Below are positions 33,467 through 44,000 of a DNA stretch of 52,598 nucleotides, in pieces (within the stretch, counting starts at the first letter, position 1; each line of letters begins with the position of its first letter). Both the position numbers and the translations under genes were made by a program. The DNA lies in contig JAJRXC010000045.1 of the NCBI GenBank assembly GCA_024276495.1, forward strand, positions 1-52,598, given 5' to 3'. Below the pieces are notes generated by a model that was given only the letters and a program-made list of their open reading frames with translations, had not been told where the DNA came from and searched no databases. This DNA comes from Actinomycetes bacterium. GTDB lineage: Bacteria; Actinomycetota; Acidimicrobiia; Acidimicrobiales; Aldehydirespiratoraceae.

Positions 33467-34168
33467 TCAGCCGACGCGCTTCAGCGCCTCGCGGCGTGAC
33501 AGCGCCGACATCTGATCCCGGTGTTCGGCGACGAACCCGAGGACCGTCTCGGCATCCACCTTCGCGTACTCGCGCAACGCCCATCCGATCGCCTTGCGCA
33601 AGAAGAACTCCTCGGAGTCGATCGAGGCCTCGATCGCGTGGAACAGCAGCTCCAGGTCGGTCTCGTCTCCAAATCGGAGCTGGCAGAGGATCGCGGTGCG
33701 GCGACGCCACAGGGCGCCGTCGCGGGTGAGGTCGTCGGTCGCCCACTCCCACATCGCCGGCCGGATCCGGGCGGGATCCCGCCCGAGCATCGTGCCCATG
33801 TGGCGAGAGGCGAGCGCGTCGACGTGATCCCACCAGGCCCCCGTGACGATCATCTCCTCGATCATCGTCAGCGCCCGGCCGTCGAGCCACTTCCGATACG
33901 GCGTCAGGAAGGCGATCTCGGTGGCCGCGTACTGCTGTTCGCGGTGGGTCGCCCGCCGCCAGATGTCGAGCACCGCTCTCGTGCACTCCTCCCGGTCGGC
34001 GAACGGATGGGCCGATGCCACCGCCTTCGCGATGCGGCGCACCTCGGGGACCCGCACGCCGTGGAACGGGAGCGTGCTCTTCATGTAGGCCTGCTGCCCG
34101 GTCGCCCGGTCCGGGTCGCCTGCGGCGGTGAGCCGACCGATCAGGTCGGCTCTCAACGGGCTCGTCAC
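33467..34168 (-). CDS. DNA alkylation repair protein (AlkD-like)
   Basis: A 233-residue HEAT-like-repeat protein of the AlkC/AlkD family, which removes bulky or positively charged N-alkylated bases. The segment GAWWDHVDALASRHMG carries the WDxVD motif with the catalytic aspartate, and RKAIGWALREYAK is the conserved late helix. The length fits AlkD. It starts with GTG within the stop of the WS/DGAT gene (4-base overlap), so its expression is tied to a lipid gene with no obvious link. The longer open frame upstream of 34168 lies inside that gene and is rejected. Confidence 0.88.
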   Translation of the reverse strand: MTSPLRADLIGRLTAAGDPDRATGQQAYMKSTLPFHGVRVPEVRRIAKAVASAHPFADREECTRAVLDIWRRATHREQQYAATEIAFLTPYRKWLDGRALTMIEEMIVTGAWWDHVDALASRHMGTMLGRDPARIRPAMWEWATDDLTRDGALWRRRTAILCQLRFGDETDLELLFHAIEASIDSEEFFLRKAIGWALREYAKVDAETVLGFVAEHRDQMSALSRREALKRVG

Positions 34169-35586
34169 TGCCCCGTGGGCACGACCTCGACGTCGGCGAG
34201 GGCAGCCAGCCGCTCGAACTCCTCGATGTGGAGATCGGCGAGATGGTCGAGATCGGGGACGAGCTCGCGACACGAGACCAACCCGAGATCGAGCGTGTCG
34301 CGGTAGCTCTGCACCGTGATGTTGAGCCCTTGACCGTCGACCACCGTGGAGACGGGCACGAAGTGGCGCGCCGGCGCGTCGCCGAGCCTCAGGAGATCGC
34401 GGGGACCGGGCACGTTGCTGATCGTCACGTTGGCCGGTTGCACGGACGATTCGGCGACGCGGGGATTCGTGGCGATCCGGGCGGCCTGCAGGGCCAACCG
34501 GCCGGGGGCCAGCGACGCGACCTCGACGATGAGATCGGCGGGCAGCAGGTCGAAGCGGTGCTTGCTCTCCTGCATCGTCACGCCGATCGCCTTCACCCGT
34601 TCGAGGGCGTCGGACTCGTCGGTGGGGATGGCCGCGAAGATGCTCGAGACCCGGTTGGTCCACGGGTCCTCTTCCTCGCCGGTACGGATCGACACCGGAA
34701 TCATGGCGACGAGCGGATCGTCGGGAAGGGCCTCGTGCTCGATGAGGTACTCGCGCAGGGCCCCGGCGCACATCGCCATCACCACGTCGTTGACCGTGCA
34801 TCCAAGCGACGACTTCACCGCCTTCACGTCCCCCAGGGAGATCGACCGCCACGTGAAGCGCCGGTTGGGAGTGATCGTGTGATTGAACGGGGTGCGAGGA
34901 ACTCCCGGGAGCGTTCCCCGGAGTTGGCGGCGATCATCGGCCGACCGTCCGACGCGAAAGAGTTCGGAGGCGAAGCGCCGCTGGAACTTGAGCATCCGGC
35001 GCGGTCGACGGGCCAGGTCGAACATCGCCCGGCCGAAGACCTCCGACGGTGACGGCAGTGGGTCGGCGTCGGGCATCGGGGGCGGGTCGTCGCGGACATC
35101 GACCACCGCATCTTCGGCGAACAGTTGCTGGGTCAGCATCGCACCGGCTGCGCCGTCGATGGTCGCGTGGTGCATCTTGGTGAAGATCGCGAACTGGTCG
35201 TTCTCGAGGCCCTCGATGACATAGGCCTCCCACAACGGCTTGGAGCGATCGAGCGGCCGACCGATCAGTCGGGCGACCAACGCGTCGAGCGCGGCTCGTC
35301 CTCCGGGCATCGGCACCGCGACATGGCGGATGTGGAAGTCGAGGTCGAACTCCGGGTCCTCGGCCCAATAGGGATGGTCGAGCCCGAAGGGCACCTCGAC
35401 GAGGCGTCGGCGCAGCGGCAGGAAGTCGGCCACCGCCCGTTCCATGCGGCTTCGGTACTCGGCGTGGGGATCGAAGGAGGGATCGTCGGGCCGGTCGAAG
35501 ACGAGGATGCTGTTGACGTGGCCGAAGCTACGGCCGGTCTCGAGATACAAGAAGCTGGCATCGACTCCGGACAACTGGGTCAGCAC
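34165..35586 (-). CDS. WS/DGAT-type acyltransferase, second copy
   Basis: A 473-residue wax ester synthase/diacylglycerol acyltransferase. The catalytic motif is HHATIDG at residues 139-145; PLWEAYVIEGL and NVPGPRDLL are also family segments. It starts MLTQLSGVDASFLYLET with a GTG at 35586, supported by AGGAGC six bases upstream; the frame remains open to 37056 but that part is antisense to an acyl-CoA dehydrogenase gene. It is only moderately like the first copy at 12712, so the two probably differ in substrate. Confidence 0.92.
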   Translation of the reverse strand: MLTQLSGVDASFLYLETGRSFGHVNSILVFDRPDDPSFDPHAEYRSRMERAVADFLPLRRRLVEVPFGLDHPYWAEDPEFDLDFHIRHVAVPMPGGRAALDALVARLIGRPLDRSKPLWEAYVIEGLENDQFAIFTKMHHATIDGAAGAMLTQQLFAEDAVVDVRDDPPPMPDADPLPSPSEVFGRAMFDLARRPRRMLKFQRRFASELFRVGRSADDRRQLRGTLPGVPRTPFNHTITPNRRFTWRSISLGDVKAVKSSLGCTVNDVVMAMCAGALREYLIEHEALPDDPLVAMIPVSIRTGEEEDPWTNRVSSIFAAIPTDESDALERVKAIGVTMQESKHRFDLLPADLIVEVASLAPGRLALQAARIATNPRVAESSVQPANVTISNVPGPRDLLRLGDAPARHFVPVSTVVDGQGLNITVQSYRDTLDLGLVSCRELVPDLDHLADLHIEEFERLAALADVEVVPTGQ

Positions 35587-35664
35587 GGGTGCTCCTGTTC
35601 CTCGTGGAGATCCCGAGCGTAGGGGATTCCCGTCGGCGGGGCCGCAGGGACTAGAAATACCGCC

Positions 35665-36867
35665 ATGTACATCGGGTATGACGAGCAACAGGAGGCGCTG
35701 CGAGCCGAGCTTCGCGCCTACTACACCGATCTGCTGACCGACGACGTCCGCGAGGCGTTGGCCGAGGAAGCCGGCTGCGGGCCGGTTCATCGCGAGATCG
35801 TCGGTCGGATGGGACGCGACGGCTGGCTCACCGTCGGATGGCCCGAGGAGTACGGCGGCCGGGGGTACAGCGCGGTCGAGCAGTTCGTGATGTTCGACGA
35901 GTCGGTGGCGATGGGGGCCCCGATTCCGATGCTGACGATCAACACGGTCGGCCCGACGCTCATGCAATACGGAACGGAGGAACAAAAGCAGTTCTTCCTC
36001 CCGAAGATCTCGAAGGGCGAGATCACCTTCTGCATCGGCTACTCGGAGCCCGACGCCGGCACCGATCTCGCCTCGCTGAAGTGCAGGGCGGTCAGGGACG
36101 GCGACGAGTACGTCATCAACGGGCAGAAGACGTGGACGTCGCTGGCCAGGGACGCCGACTACATCTGGCTGGCCGCACGCACCAACACCGAGGTGAAGAA
36201 GCACAAGGGCATCACCTTGTTCTGCATCCCGATGGACACACCGGGCCTGTCGATCGAACCGCTCGACCTGTTGTCGAGCCACGACATCAACCACACGTTC
36301 TTCGACGACGTTCGGGTGCCGGCCTCGACGATGATCGGCGAGGAGAACGGCGGCTGGGGGCTCATCACCAGCCAGCTCAACCGTGAGCGGGTCACGATCT
36401 GCTCGTCGGGCATGGTCTCGAAGACCCTCGAGGAGACGATCGAGTTCGCGAAGAACACCAAACGGGCCGACGGATCGCGTGTGATCGACCAGCCGTGGGT
36501 GCAACGCAACCTGGCCGAGGTGGCCGCGGGGCTCGAATACCTGCGGCTGGCCAACTGGAAGGTCGCGTGGACCGTCGCCACCAAGATCGACGGCCAGGAA
36601 CCCGACATGGACACCATCACCGGATTCATCGCCGACTCGTCGGGGGTGAAGGTCTACGGCACCGAGTTCTACACCCGGGCCTACCGGCGACTCATGGAGG
36701 TCTACGGTCCCCAGGCCGCGATCGCGAAAGGCCAGATCGGACACCTCACCCGGCTGGAGATGCAGTACCGCTCGACGGTGATCCTCACCTTCGGCGGCGG
36801 CACCAACGAGATGCAGCGGGACCTCGTGTCGCAGTTCGGTCTCGGATACCCGAAAGCCGATCGGTAG
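35665..36867 (+). CDS. acyl-CoA dehydrogenase, likely alpha subunit
   Basis: A 400-residue FAD-dependent acyl-CoA dehydrogenase. The flavin-binding strand IGYSEPDAGTDLASL and the late GGGTNEMQRDLV with the catalytic-base position are intact. It is of the type whose subunits pair with a second, shorter dehydrogenase, as in mycobacterial ChsE-like heterotetramers. The partner would be the next gene, six bases downstream. A weak -10 box TAGAAA seven bases before the ATG suggests a leaderless transcript. The substrate is not known. Confidence 0.9.
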   Translation: MYIGYDEQQEALRAELRAYYTDLLTDDVREALAEEAGCGPVHREIVGRMGRDGWLTVGWPEEYGGRGYSAVEQFVMFDESVAMGAPIPMLTINTVGPTLMQYGTEEQKQFFLPKISKGEITFCIGYSEPDAGTDLASLKCRAVRDGDEYVINGQKTWTSLARDADYIWLAARTNTEVKKHKGITLFCIPMDTPGLSIEPLDLLSSHDINHTFFDDVRVPASTMIGEENGGWGLITSQLNRERVTICSSGMVSKTLEETIEFAKNTKRADGSRVIDQPWVQRNLAEVAAGLEYLRLANWKVAWTVATKIDGQEPDMDTITGFIADSSGVKVYGTEFYTRAYRRLMEVYGPQAAIAKGQIGHLTRLEMQYRSTVILTFGGGTNEMQRDLVSQFGLGYPKADR

Positions 36868-36873
36868 GAGCCC

Positions 36874-37992
36874 ATGGACTTCACGCTTTCCGACGAAGAA
36901 CAGGCGATCAACGACCTCGCCGAGCAGATCCTCGGCGACAAATCGTCCCATGAGCGCCTGCGGGACCTCACCACGAACGACGACCGCGTCGATGCCGAGG
37001 CATGGGCCGCGCTGGCCGAGGCCGGAGTGCTCGGCGCGGCGGTGCCCGAGGAACACGGCGGCCTCGGGCTCGGGTATCTCGCCACCGCCATGGCGATGCA
37101 GCAGGTGGGCGCGACGGCTTCACCGGTTCCGCTGCTCCCCACCTCGGTCATGGCGGCGATGCCGATCGCCGAGTTCGGCACCGGCGCCCAGAAGGCCGTT
37201 CACCTCCCGTCGATCGCCGACGGTTCGTTGATCGCTACCGCCGGCCTCTACGAGGAGAGCACCGTGCCGTCGGAGCCCGAGACCGCGGCGAGCGCCGACG
37301 GCGACGGGTACCGCCTCGACGGGGTGAAGCCGATGGTGGAGGCCGGGCTCGATGCCGGGCTGTTGTTGATCCCCGCCCGCATGGTCGACGGTACCTGCGG
37401 GGTCTTCCTCGTCGATGCCGAGGCCGACGGCGTGCACCGCATCCGGGTCGAGGTCACCACCGGTCGGCCGATGGCCCGTGTCGAGCTCACCGGGGTAGAG
37501 GTCGGCGCCGGGTCGTTGCTCGGCGACGGTTCGACCGCGGGCGCCGACATCGTCGAGTGGATCGAACTGCGGACCCAGGCCGCGATGTGCATGATGATGG
37601 CCGGCGCCGCCCGAGCGTCGATCGAACTCGCCGCCGCGTACACCAAGGAACGACAGCAGTTCGACCGGCCGATCGCCACGTTCCAGGCGGTCAGCAACCG
37701 GGCCGGCGACAGCTACATCGACACGGAGGCGATCACGTTGACCGCCTGGCAGGCCGCGTGGCGGATCGATCAGGGCCTTCCGGCCCGAGATGCCGTCTCG
37801 ATCGCGAAGTGGTGGGCGGCCGACGCCGGTTTCCGGGTCGTTCACGCGGCCGTCCATGTGCACGGCGGCGTCGGGGTCGACCGCGACTATCCGTTGCACC
37901 GCTTCTTCGTGATGGCCCGACAGCTGGAGCTCACGCTCGGCAACGGAGAAGAGCACCTGGCCGCTCTCGGCCGCTCGATCGCCGCGTCCTGA
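36874..37992 (+). CDS. acyl-CoA dehydrogenase, likely beta subunit
   Basis: A 372-residue acyl-CoA dehydrogenase-fold protein. Its end reads VHVHGGVGVDRDYPLHRFFVMAR instead of the usual GG-S/N-E-I/M-Q-R segment, so by itself it may lack part of the flavin or catalytic site. That is the pattern of the non-catalytic or complementary subunit in alpha2-beta2 acyl-CoA dehydrogenases. The N-terminal half, with WAALAEAGVLGAAVPEEHGG, is standard. It is translated just after the 35665 gene and has its own AGGAG-like site. Confidence 0.88.
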   Translation: MDFTLSDEEQAINDLAEQILGDKSSHERLRDLTTNDDRVDAEAWAALAEAGVLGAAVPEEHGGLGLGYLATAMAMQQVGATASPVPLLPTSVMAAMPIAEFGTGAQKAVHLPSIADGSLIATAGLYEESTVPSEPETAASADGDGYRLDGVKPMVEAGLDAGLLLIPARMVDGTCGVFLVDAEADGVHRIRVEVTTGRPMARVELTGVEVGAGSLLGDGSTAGADIVEWIELRTQAAMCMMMAGAARASIELAAAYTKERQQFDRPIATFQAVSNRAGDSYIDTEAITLTAWQAAWRIDQGLPARDAVSIAKWWAADAGFRVVHAAVHVHGGVGVDRDYPLHRFFVMARQLELTLGNGEEHLAALGRSIAAS

Positions 37993-38060
37993 CCCCGCAT
38001 CTGGGGACGGCGACCCTCTGTTTGCCGCGGTCGGGAACCAGACCGGCACTTCCGACGTCG

Positions 38061-38087
38061 TAGTCTCACCATCATCGGTGGGGGAGG
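38061..38087 (+). promoter_or_regulatory. promoter and RBS of the alpha-2-macroglobulin gene
   Basis: A TAGTCT -10 box (38061-38066) and the purine-rich GGGGGAGG (38080-38087), nine bases before the GTG at 38097, make this a gene with a short leader. GTAGTCTCAC is shared with the box at 30973. Confidence 0.5.
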
Positions 38088-38096
38088 TTCGGCGCT

Positions 38097-41000
38097 GTGC
38101 GACGAAAGACAATTCTGCTGTTGCTGGTGCTGGCCATGGTGGCGAGCGCCTGCTCGGGCGACGACTCGGCCGGTCCCGAGAAAGGCCCCGAGCCCGATCC
38201 GCCGAGCGTTGCCCCGGTCGCCGATCCGCCGAGGGCCGGACGTGATCGCACGACCGGGCCCGTGAGCGTGAAGCTCAGCGAGGGCACGGGGACGGTGGCG
38301 GCCGTCGATCCGGCTCGCGTCGTCGAGGGATCGCCGCTCGACGCGCAGTCGATCACGACGGTGCTGGACCGCCTCCCCGACTGGGTGCGGGCCGGCGCCG
38401 ACCGGGTCGACTCCAACCGGCCCGCCGAGTCGATTCCCCCACCGATCACGGGCGACACGGTCGATGCGGCCTGGCCGGCCGACGGCGACGATCCGCGGCC
38501 CGCGGTCGACAGCGGGCCCCTCGAGGTGCTGCGGGTGCAACCCGAGGGCGAGGTCGGGCTCGCCCCGTTCGTGAGCATCACCTTCAACCAGCCGATGGTG
38601 GCACTCGGCACGGTCGCGCAGACCGACGCGGCCGCTGTGCCGGCCACGATCACGCCCGAGCTCCCCGGTCGCTGGCAATGGATCGGCACCCGCACGCTCC
38701 GGTTCGAACACGATCCGGAGATCTTCGATCGGCTGCCGATGGCCACGTCCTACGTGATCGAGATCCCGGCGGGCACCGAGTCGGCCGGCGGCACCGAGCT
38801 CGCCGACGACGTGCGGGTCGAGTTCGAGACCCCGACGCCGTCGCTGCGCTGGTTGACCCCCGGCGGCGAGTCCCTCGATCTCGAACCGGTCTTCGTCGCC
38901 AGTTTCGACCAACGGATCGATCCCGACGGGGTCATGGCCGTGACCTCCATCCGCGTCGACGGGCAGTCGGTCGACATCAGGCTCGCCTCCGCCAACGAGA
39001 TCGCCGGCGACGAGCAGGCCACCGAGCGGGTGGCGCGGGAGATCGACGGAACCTGGGTGGCGTTCCGGGCCGTGGAACCCTTCCCTCCCGACGCCGCGAT
39101 CGTCGTGGAGATCGGGCCGGCGATCCCATCGGCGGAGGGTCCGAACACCAACGACGCGGTCGCGTCCGAACGTATGCGGACCTATGCCCCGTTGCGGGTG
39201 GAGCGCCAGTCGTGCACGACCGTCGACCCATGTCAGCCCGAATGGGGACTTTGGGTGTCGTTCAACAACTGGCTCGACGGCACGTCGATCTCCCTCGACG
39301 ACATCGTGCTCGAGCCGGAGATCCCGGGTGCGTTCAAACGGATCCGGGGCAACGACATCTCCGTCGAGGGAGAGCTCGTCGGAAGCACGACCTACACGAT
39401 GACCGTGCCGGCGGGTCTCACCGACATCTACGGCCAGACCCTCGGCGGGGACGAGACGATCGAGTTCCACATCGACTCGGCGTTCCCGTTCATCGACGCC
39501 GAGGAGGGTCGAGATCTGCTCGTGACCCTCGATCCGCTGGTCGACACCCGGACGCTTCCCGTGCAACTTCGCAACCATTCGCAGCTGCGGGTGCGCGCCT
39601 TCGAGGTCAGCCCGGTCGACTGGAACGACTTCGCCCTGTTCGCCGAGTTGCGATATGACCAAGACGGTCTGCCCGAGCCGGCCTGGCCGGAGATCTACGA
39701 CGAGGTCATCGACACCGGTGCACCGCCTGATCAACGCTTCGAGGCCCGGATCGATCTCGGGCCGGTCTTCGGCGGCGATCCGGGGATGGCCGTGGTGCTC
39801 GTCGAGCCGGTCGGGGAGTTCGCCGATCTGACCCCGCGCGACGAGCGCTGGTACCAGAACCAGCCGGTGCTGCGCTGGGTGCAGTCCACGTCGCTCGGTG
39901 TCGATCTGCTGACCGACAACTACGAAGGGATCGCCTGGGCGACGGACCTTCGCACCGGTGATCCGTTGGCCGGGGTCGACATCCGCCTCGTCGGGGATCA
40001 ACAGACCGCCGTCACCGGGACCGACGGCCTGGCGCGTTTCGATCTGCCGGCTGGGCCGGATTCGGGCGGGCCGCTGGTCGCGACCCTCGGCGACGACATC
40101 GCGATCACCACTGCGAACGTGCAGTCGTGGGTGCCGGGCAACCAGGCGCTCTGGTACGTCGTCGACGATCGGGCCATCTATCGACCCGGCGAGACGATGC
40201 GGGTGAAGGGCTGGGTGCGGATTCTCGACGTTGCCGATGATGCGACGATCGAGATGCTCCCGGCGGGCGAGACGATCACGTATCTGGTCCGTGACGCGTT
40301 CCGCAACGAGATCGCCGCCGGCGAGGTCGTGTTGAGCGACACCGGAGGCTTCGATTTCGCGGCCGACATCCCGCTCGGCGCGAACCTCGGCTACTCGACG
40401 ATCGAGTTCCGCCGCCCGGCGACACCGGGATTGTTCGGCTACACGCATCAGTTCCGGATCGAGGAGTTCCGCCGTCCGGAGTTCGAGGTCACCGCTCGGG
40501 CCGACACGCCGGGTCCCTACTTCGTCGACGAGCCGGCAACGGTGGCCGTGGAGGCCGCCTATTTCTCCGGCGGTCCGTTGCCCGACGCCGAGGTCGAGTG
40601 GAACGTCGACACCCGCACCGCCTCCTATTCGCCCCCTGGCTGGGACGGCTTCACCTTCGGCACCTGGACGCCCTGGTGGATCTTCGATGATCTCTCATTC
40701 GGCGGCGGATCCCGGACCTCGTCGGAACGGTTCTCCGGAACCACCGACGGGTCTGGGAACCACTTCCTGCAGATGGACTTCGAGGGCGACGGGGAAGGCC
40801 AGCCGACGACGGTGAGTGCCACCGCCTGGGTCACCGACGTGAACCGCCAGACCTGGTCCTCCACCACCGATCTGCTCGTGCATGCGTCCGATCTCTATTC
40901 CGGCATCCGCTCCACCCGCACCTTCGTGAAAGCAGGCGACGGGCTCGACATCGAGGTCATCGTCACCGACATCGACGGCGCCCCGGTCGCCGGGCGGTCC

Positions 41001-44000
41001 GTCACGATCGTGGCCGACCGGGTTCGCGACGACTATGTCGACGGCGAGTGGACCGAGGTCGTGATCGACAGCGAGACCCGCGAGGTCACGTCGAGTGAGG
41101 GTCCCGAGACCGTGAACTTCGCCATGGACAACGGTGGCCGGTACCGGATCACCTCGACGGTGGTCGACGATGCCGGACGCGAGAGCCGCAGTGAGATGAT
41201 CCGCTGGGTGACCGGTGGCGATGCCCTGCCGAGTCGTCGACTCGAGCTCCAGCAGGCCACCATCGTGCCCGACAAGATGGAGTACGCGGCCGGCGACACC
41301 GCCGAGATCTTCGTCGGCTCGCCCTTCGGACCCGCCCAGGGACTGATGACCGTCACCCGCAACGGCTTCGTCACCGTCGAACCCTTCGAGATCACCGGCA
41401 GCGACACCGTGCTCGAGGTGCCGATCCGCGACGAGCACGTACCCAACCTGCAGGTCGACGTCGAGCTCGTCGGGGTCAGCGAGCGGGCGGCCGACGACGG
41501 CACGGTGCTGCCCGACGTTCCCCCGCGCCACGCCTACGCCACCGGATCCATCGAGCTGCGCATCCCCCCGGCCAGCCGCACGCTCTCGATCGAGGCGGTC
41601 CCCGCCGCCGCCGTGGTCGAGCCGGGCTCCGACACCTCGGTGACGGTCGAGGTCACCGACGCGGCCGGTGCCCCGGTCGAAGACGCCGAGCTGTTGGTGG
41701 TCGCGGTCGACGAGGCCGTGCTGGCCCTCACCGGCTACGACCTGCTCGACCCCGTCGAGCTCTTCTATCGCCCCGTGCGGGCCGGAGTCGGGACCTTCCG
41801 AAGCCGCGACTCGATCCGACTCGCCGACCCCCAGGCACTCATCGACTACGCCGAACAGCTGCGCGAGCAGGTGAAGAGCTCCCTCGACGCGGCGGTCCCC
41901 GACGAAGTCCAGGGAACCGACTCGGAAGACTCCGCCGACGAGATGGCCGACACGGGCCTCTTTGCCCCCTCCACCACGACCGTCCCGTCCGCCCGCTCCG
42001 CGGTCAACGCGGCTGCCGACTTCGACGGCGGCGACGGGGCCGCTGGTGGAGCCCAGCCGATCGAGGTGCGGTCGAACTTCGACGCCTTGGCGGTCTGGGC
42101 CCCGGAGGTCACCACCGGCGCCGATGGCCGAGCGACCGTCGACATCGACGTGCCCGACAGCCTCACCCGCTACCGGATCATGGTCGTCGCCGTCGACGGC
42201 GTGGACCGATTCGGTTCGGCCGAGGCCAACCTGACCGCCCGGTTGCCCCTCCAGGTCCGCCCGGCGGCGCCCCGGTTCCTGAACTTCGGTGACGACTTCG
42301 AGCTGCCGATCGTGGTGCAGAACCTCACCGACGTCGCCGTCGATGTCGACGTCGTGCTCCAGACCTCCAACCTCGACATCGACGGCAGCCCCGGCCGATC
42401 CGTGACGGTGCCGGCCAACAACCGGATCGAGGTGCGCTTCCCGGTCACCACCGAATCGCCGGGAACCGCCCGCTTCCGAGCCGTGGCCGTAACCGCGGCG
42501 AATGCCGATGCGGCCACCGTCTCACTCCCCGTGTACACCCCGGCCACCGCAGAAGCGTTCGCAACCTATGGCGTGGTCGACGAAGGCGCGGTGATCCAGC
42601 TGCTGCTCGCCCCCGAAGGAGTGGTCCAATTCGGTGGTTTGGAGATCAACACGTCGTCCACCGCGGTGCAGGCCCTGACCGACGCGGTGATCTATCTCAA
42701 CGACTACCGGTATGAGAACGCCGACGGGCTGGCATCGCGCATCCTCGCCATCGCGGCCCTGCGAGACGTGCTCGAGGCGTTCGAGGCCGAGGGCATCCCG
42801 ACCCCGGCCGAGTTCGACGCCACCGTGGCCCGCGACGTCTCGACGCTGGCCGGCTTGCAGAACTACGACGGCGGCTTTCCGACCTGGCGCCGCGACCGCC
42901 CCTCGTCGCCGTATCGTACAGTGCACGTGATGCACGCCCTCTTCGAGGCGGAGGCCAACGGCTACTCGGTGCCCCGCGGTGTGCTGGACAACGGGCGCCG
43001 ATACCTGCGCAACATCGAATCGTTCATCCCCCAGACCTGGAGCCAGGACGCCCGCGACACGTTGATCGCCTACTCGCTGTTCGTGCGCCGCGTCGACGAC
43101 GATGTCGACTCGGCCAAGGCCAACCGGGTCTGGCAGCGGCAGGGTCTCGACTTCGGACTCGACGCCCTCGCATGGCTTTGGCCGGTCATCGACGAGGAAG
43201 CGATCGAGACCGAGATCGCCCGCAACTTCTCGAACCAGGTGACCGAGACCGCACAGGCGGCGACCTTCGCCACCGCCTTCAGCGAGGACGACTATCTGTT
43301 GTTGCGATCGGACCGGCGCACCGACGGCATCATCCTCGACGCCATGATCGAGATGGACACCGACAACGACCTGATCCCCAAGATCGTCGCCGGGCTCATC
43401 GCCAACCAACGCCAGGGTCGTTGGAACAACGCCCAGGAGAACGCCTTCATCCTCCTGGCCCTCAACAACTACTTCGACACGTTCGAGTCGGTCACCCCCG
43501 ACTTCGTGGCCCGCGTCTGGCTCGGCGACCTCTACGCGGCCGAGCACCAGTTCGAGGGTCGCAGCATCGACAGCTTCGAGACGCTCGTGCCGATGGAAGA
43601 GCTCCTGGCCATCGGCGACGACGATCTGGTGCTGGCCAAGGAAGGCGACGGCCGGCTCTACTACCGCCTGGGCCTTCGCTACGCGCCCGACGACTTCGAT
43701 CTCGATCCCCTCGATCGGGGCTTCGTGGTGCAACGCACCTACGAGGCGATCGACGACGAGAGCGAGGTGCGCCTCGACGACGACGGCGTGTGGCGCATCG
43801 CCGCCGGGGCCGATGTGCGGGTGACCGTCTCGATGGTCAACGACAGCCGCCGGACCAACATGGCGCTCATCGATCCGCTCCCGGCCGGCCTCGAGGCCCT
43901 CAACCCGGCCCTCGCCGTCACCGCCGACATCGGTGGCGACGAGCTCGACTTCGACCGAGGTGTTGTTGACGGTTTCTCGGTGGCAAGAGGTGTCTGGTGG

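Noticed and set aside
35587-37056. N-terminal extension of the second WS/DGAT gene to 963 residues
   Set aside because: The extra part is antisense to an acyl-CoA dehydrogenase; a GTG with a good ribosome binding site at 35586 gives the normal family start.
37887-40448. 853-residue minus-strand open frame
   Set aside because: It is antisense to the macroglobulin gene, of Arg/His/Gly-rich composition with no domain; typical of GC-rich shadow frames.
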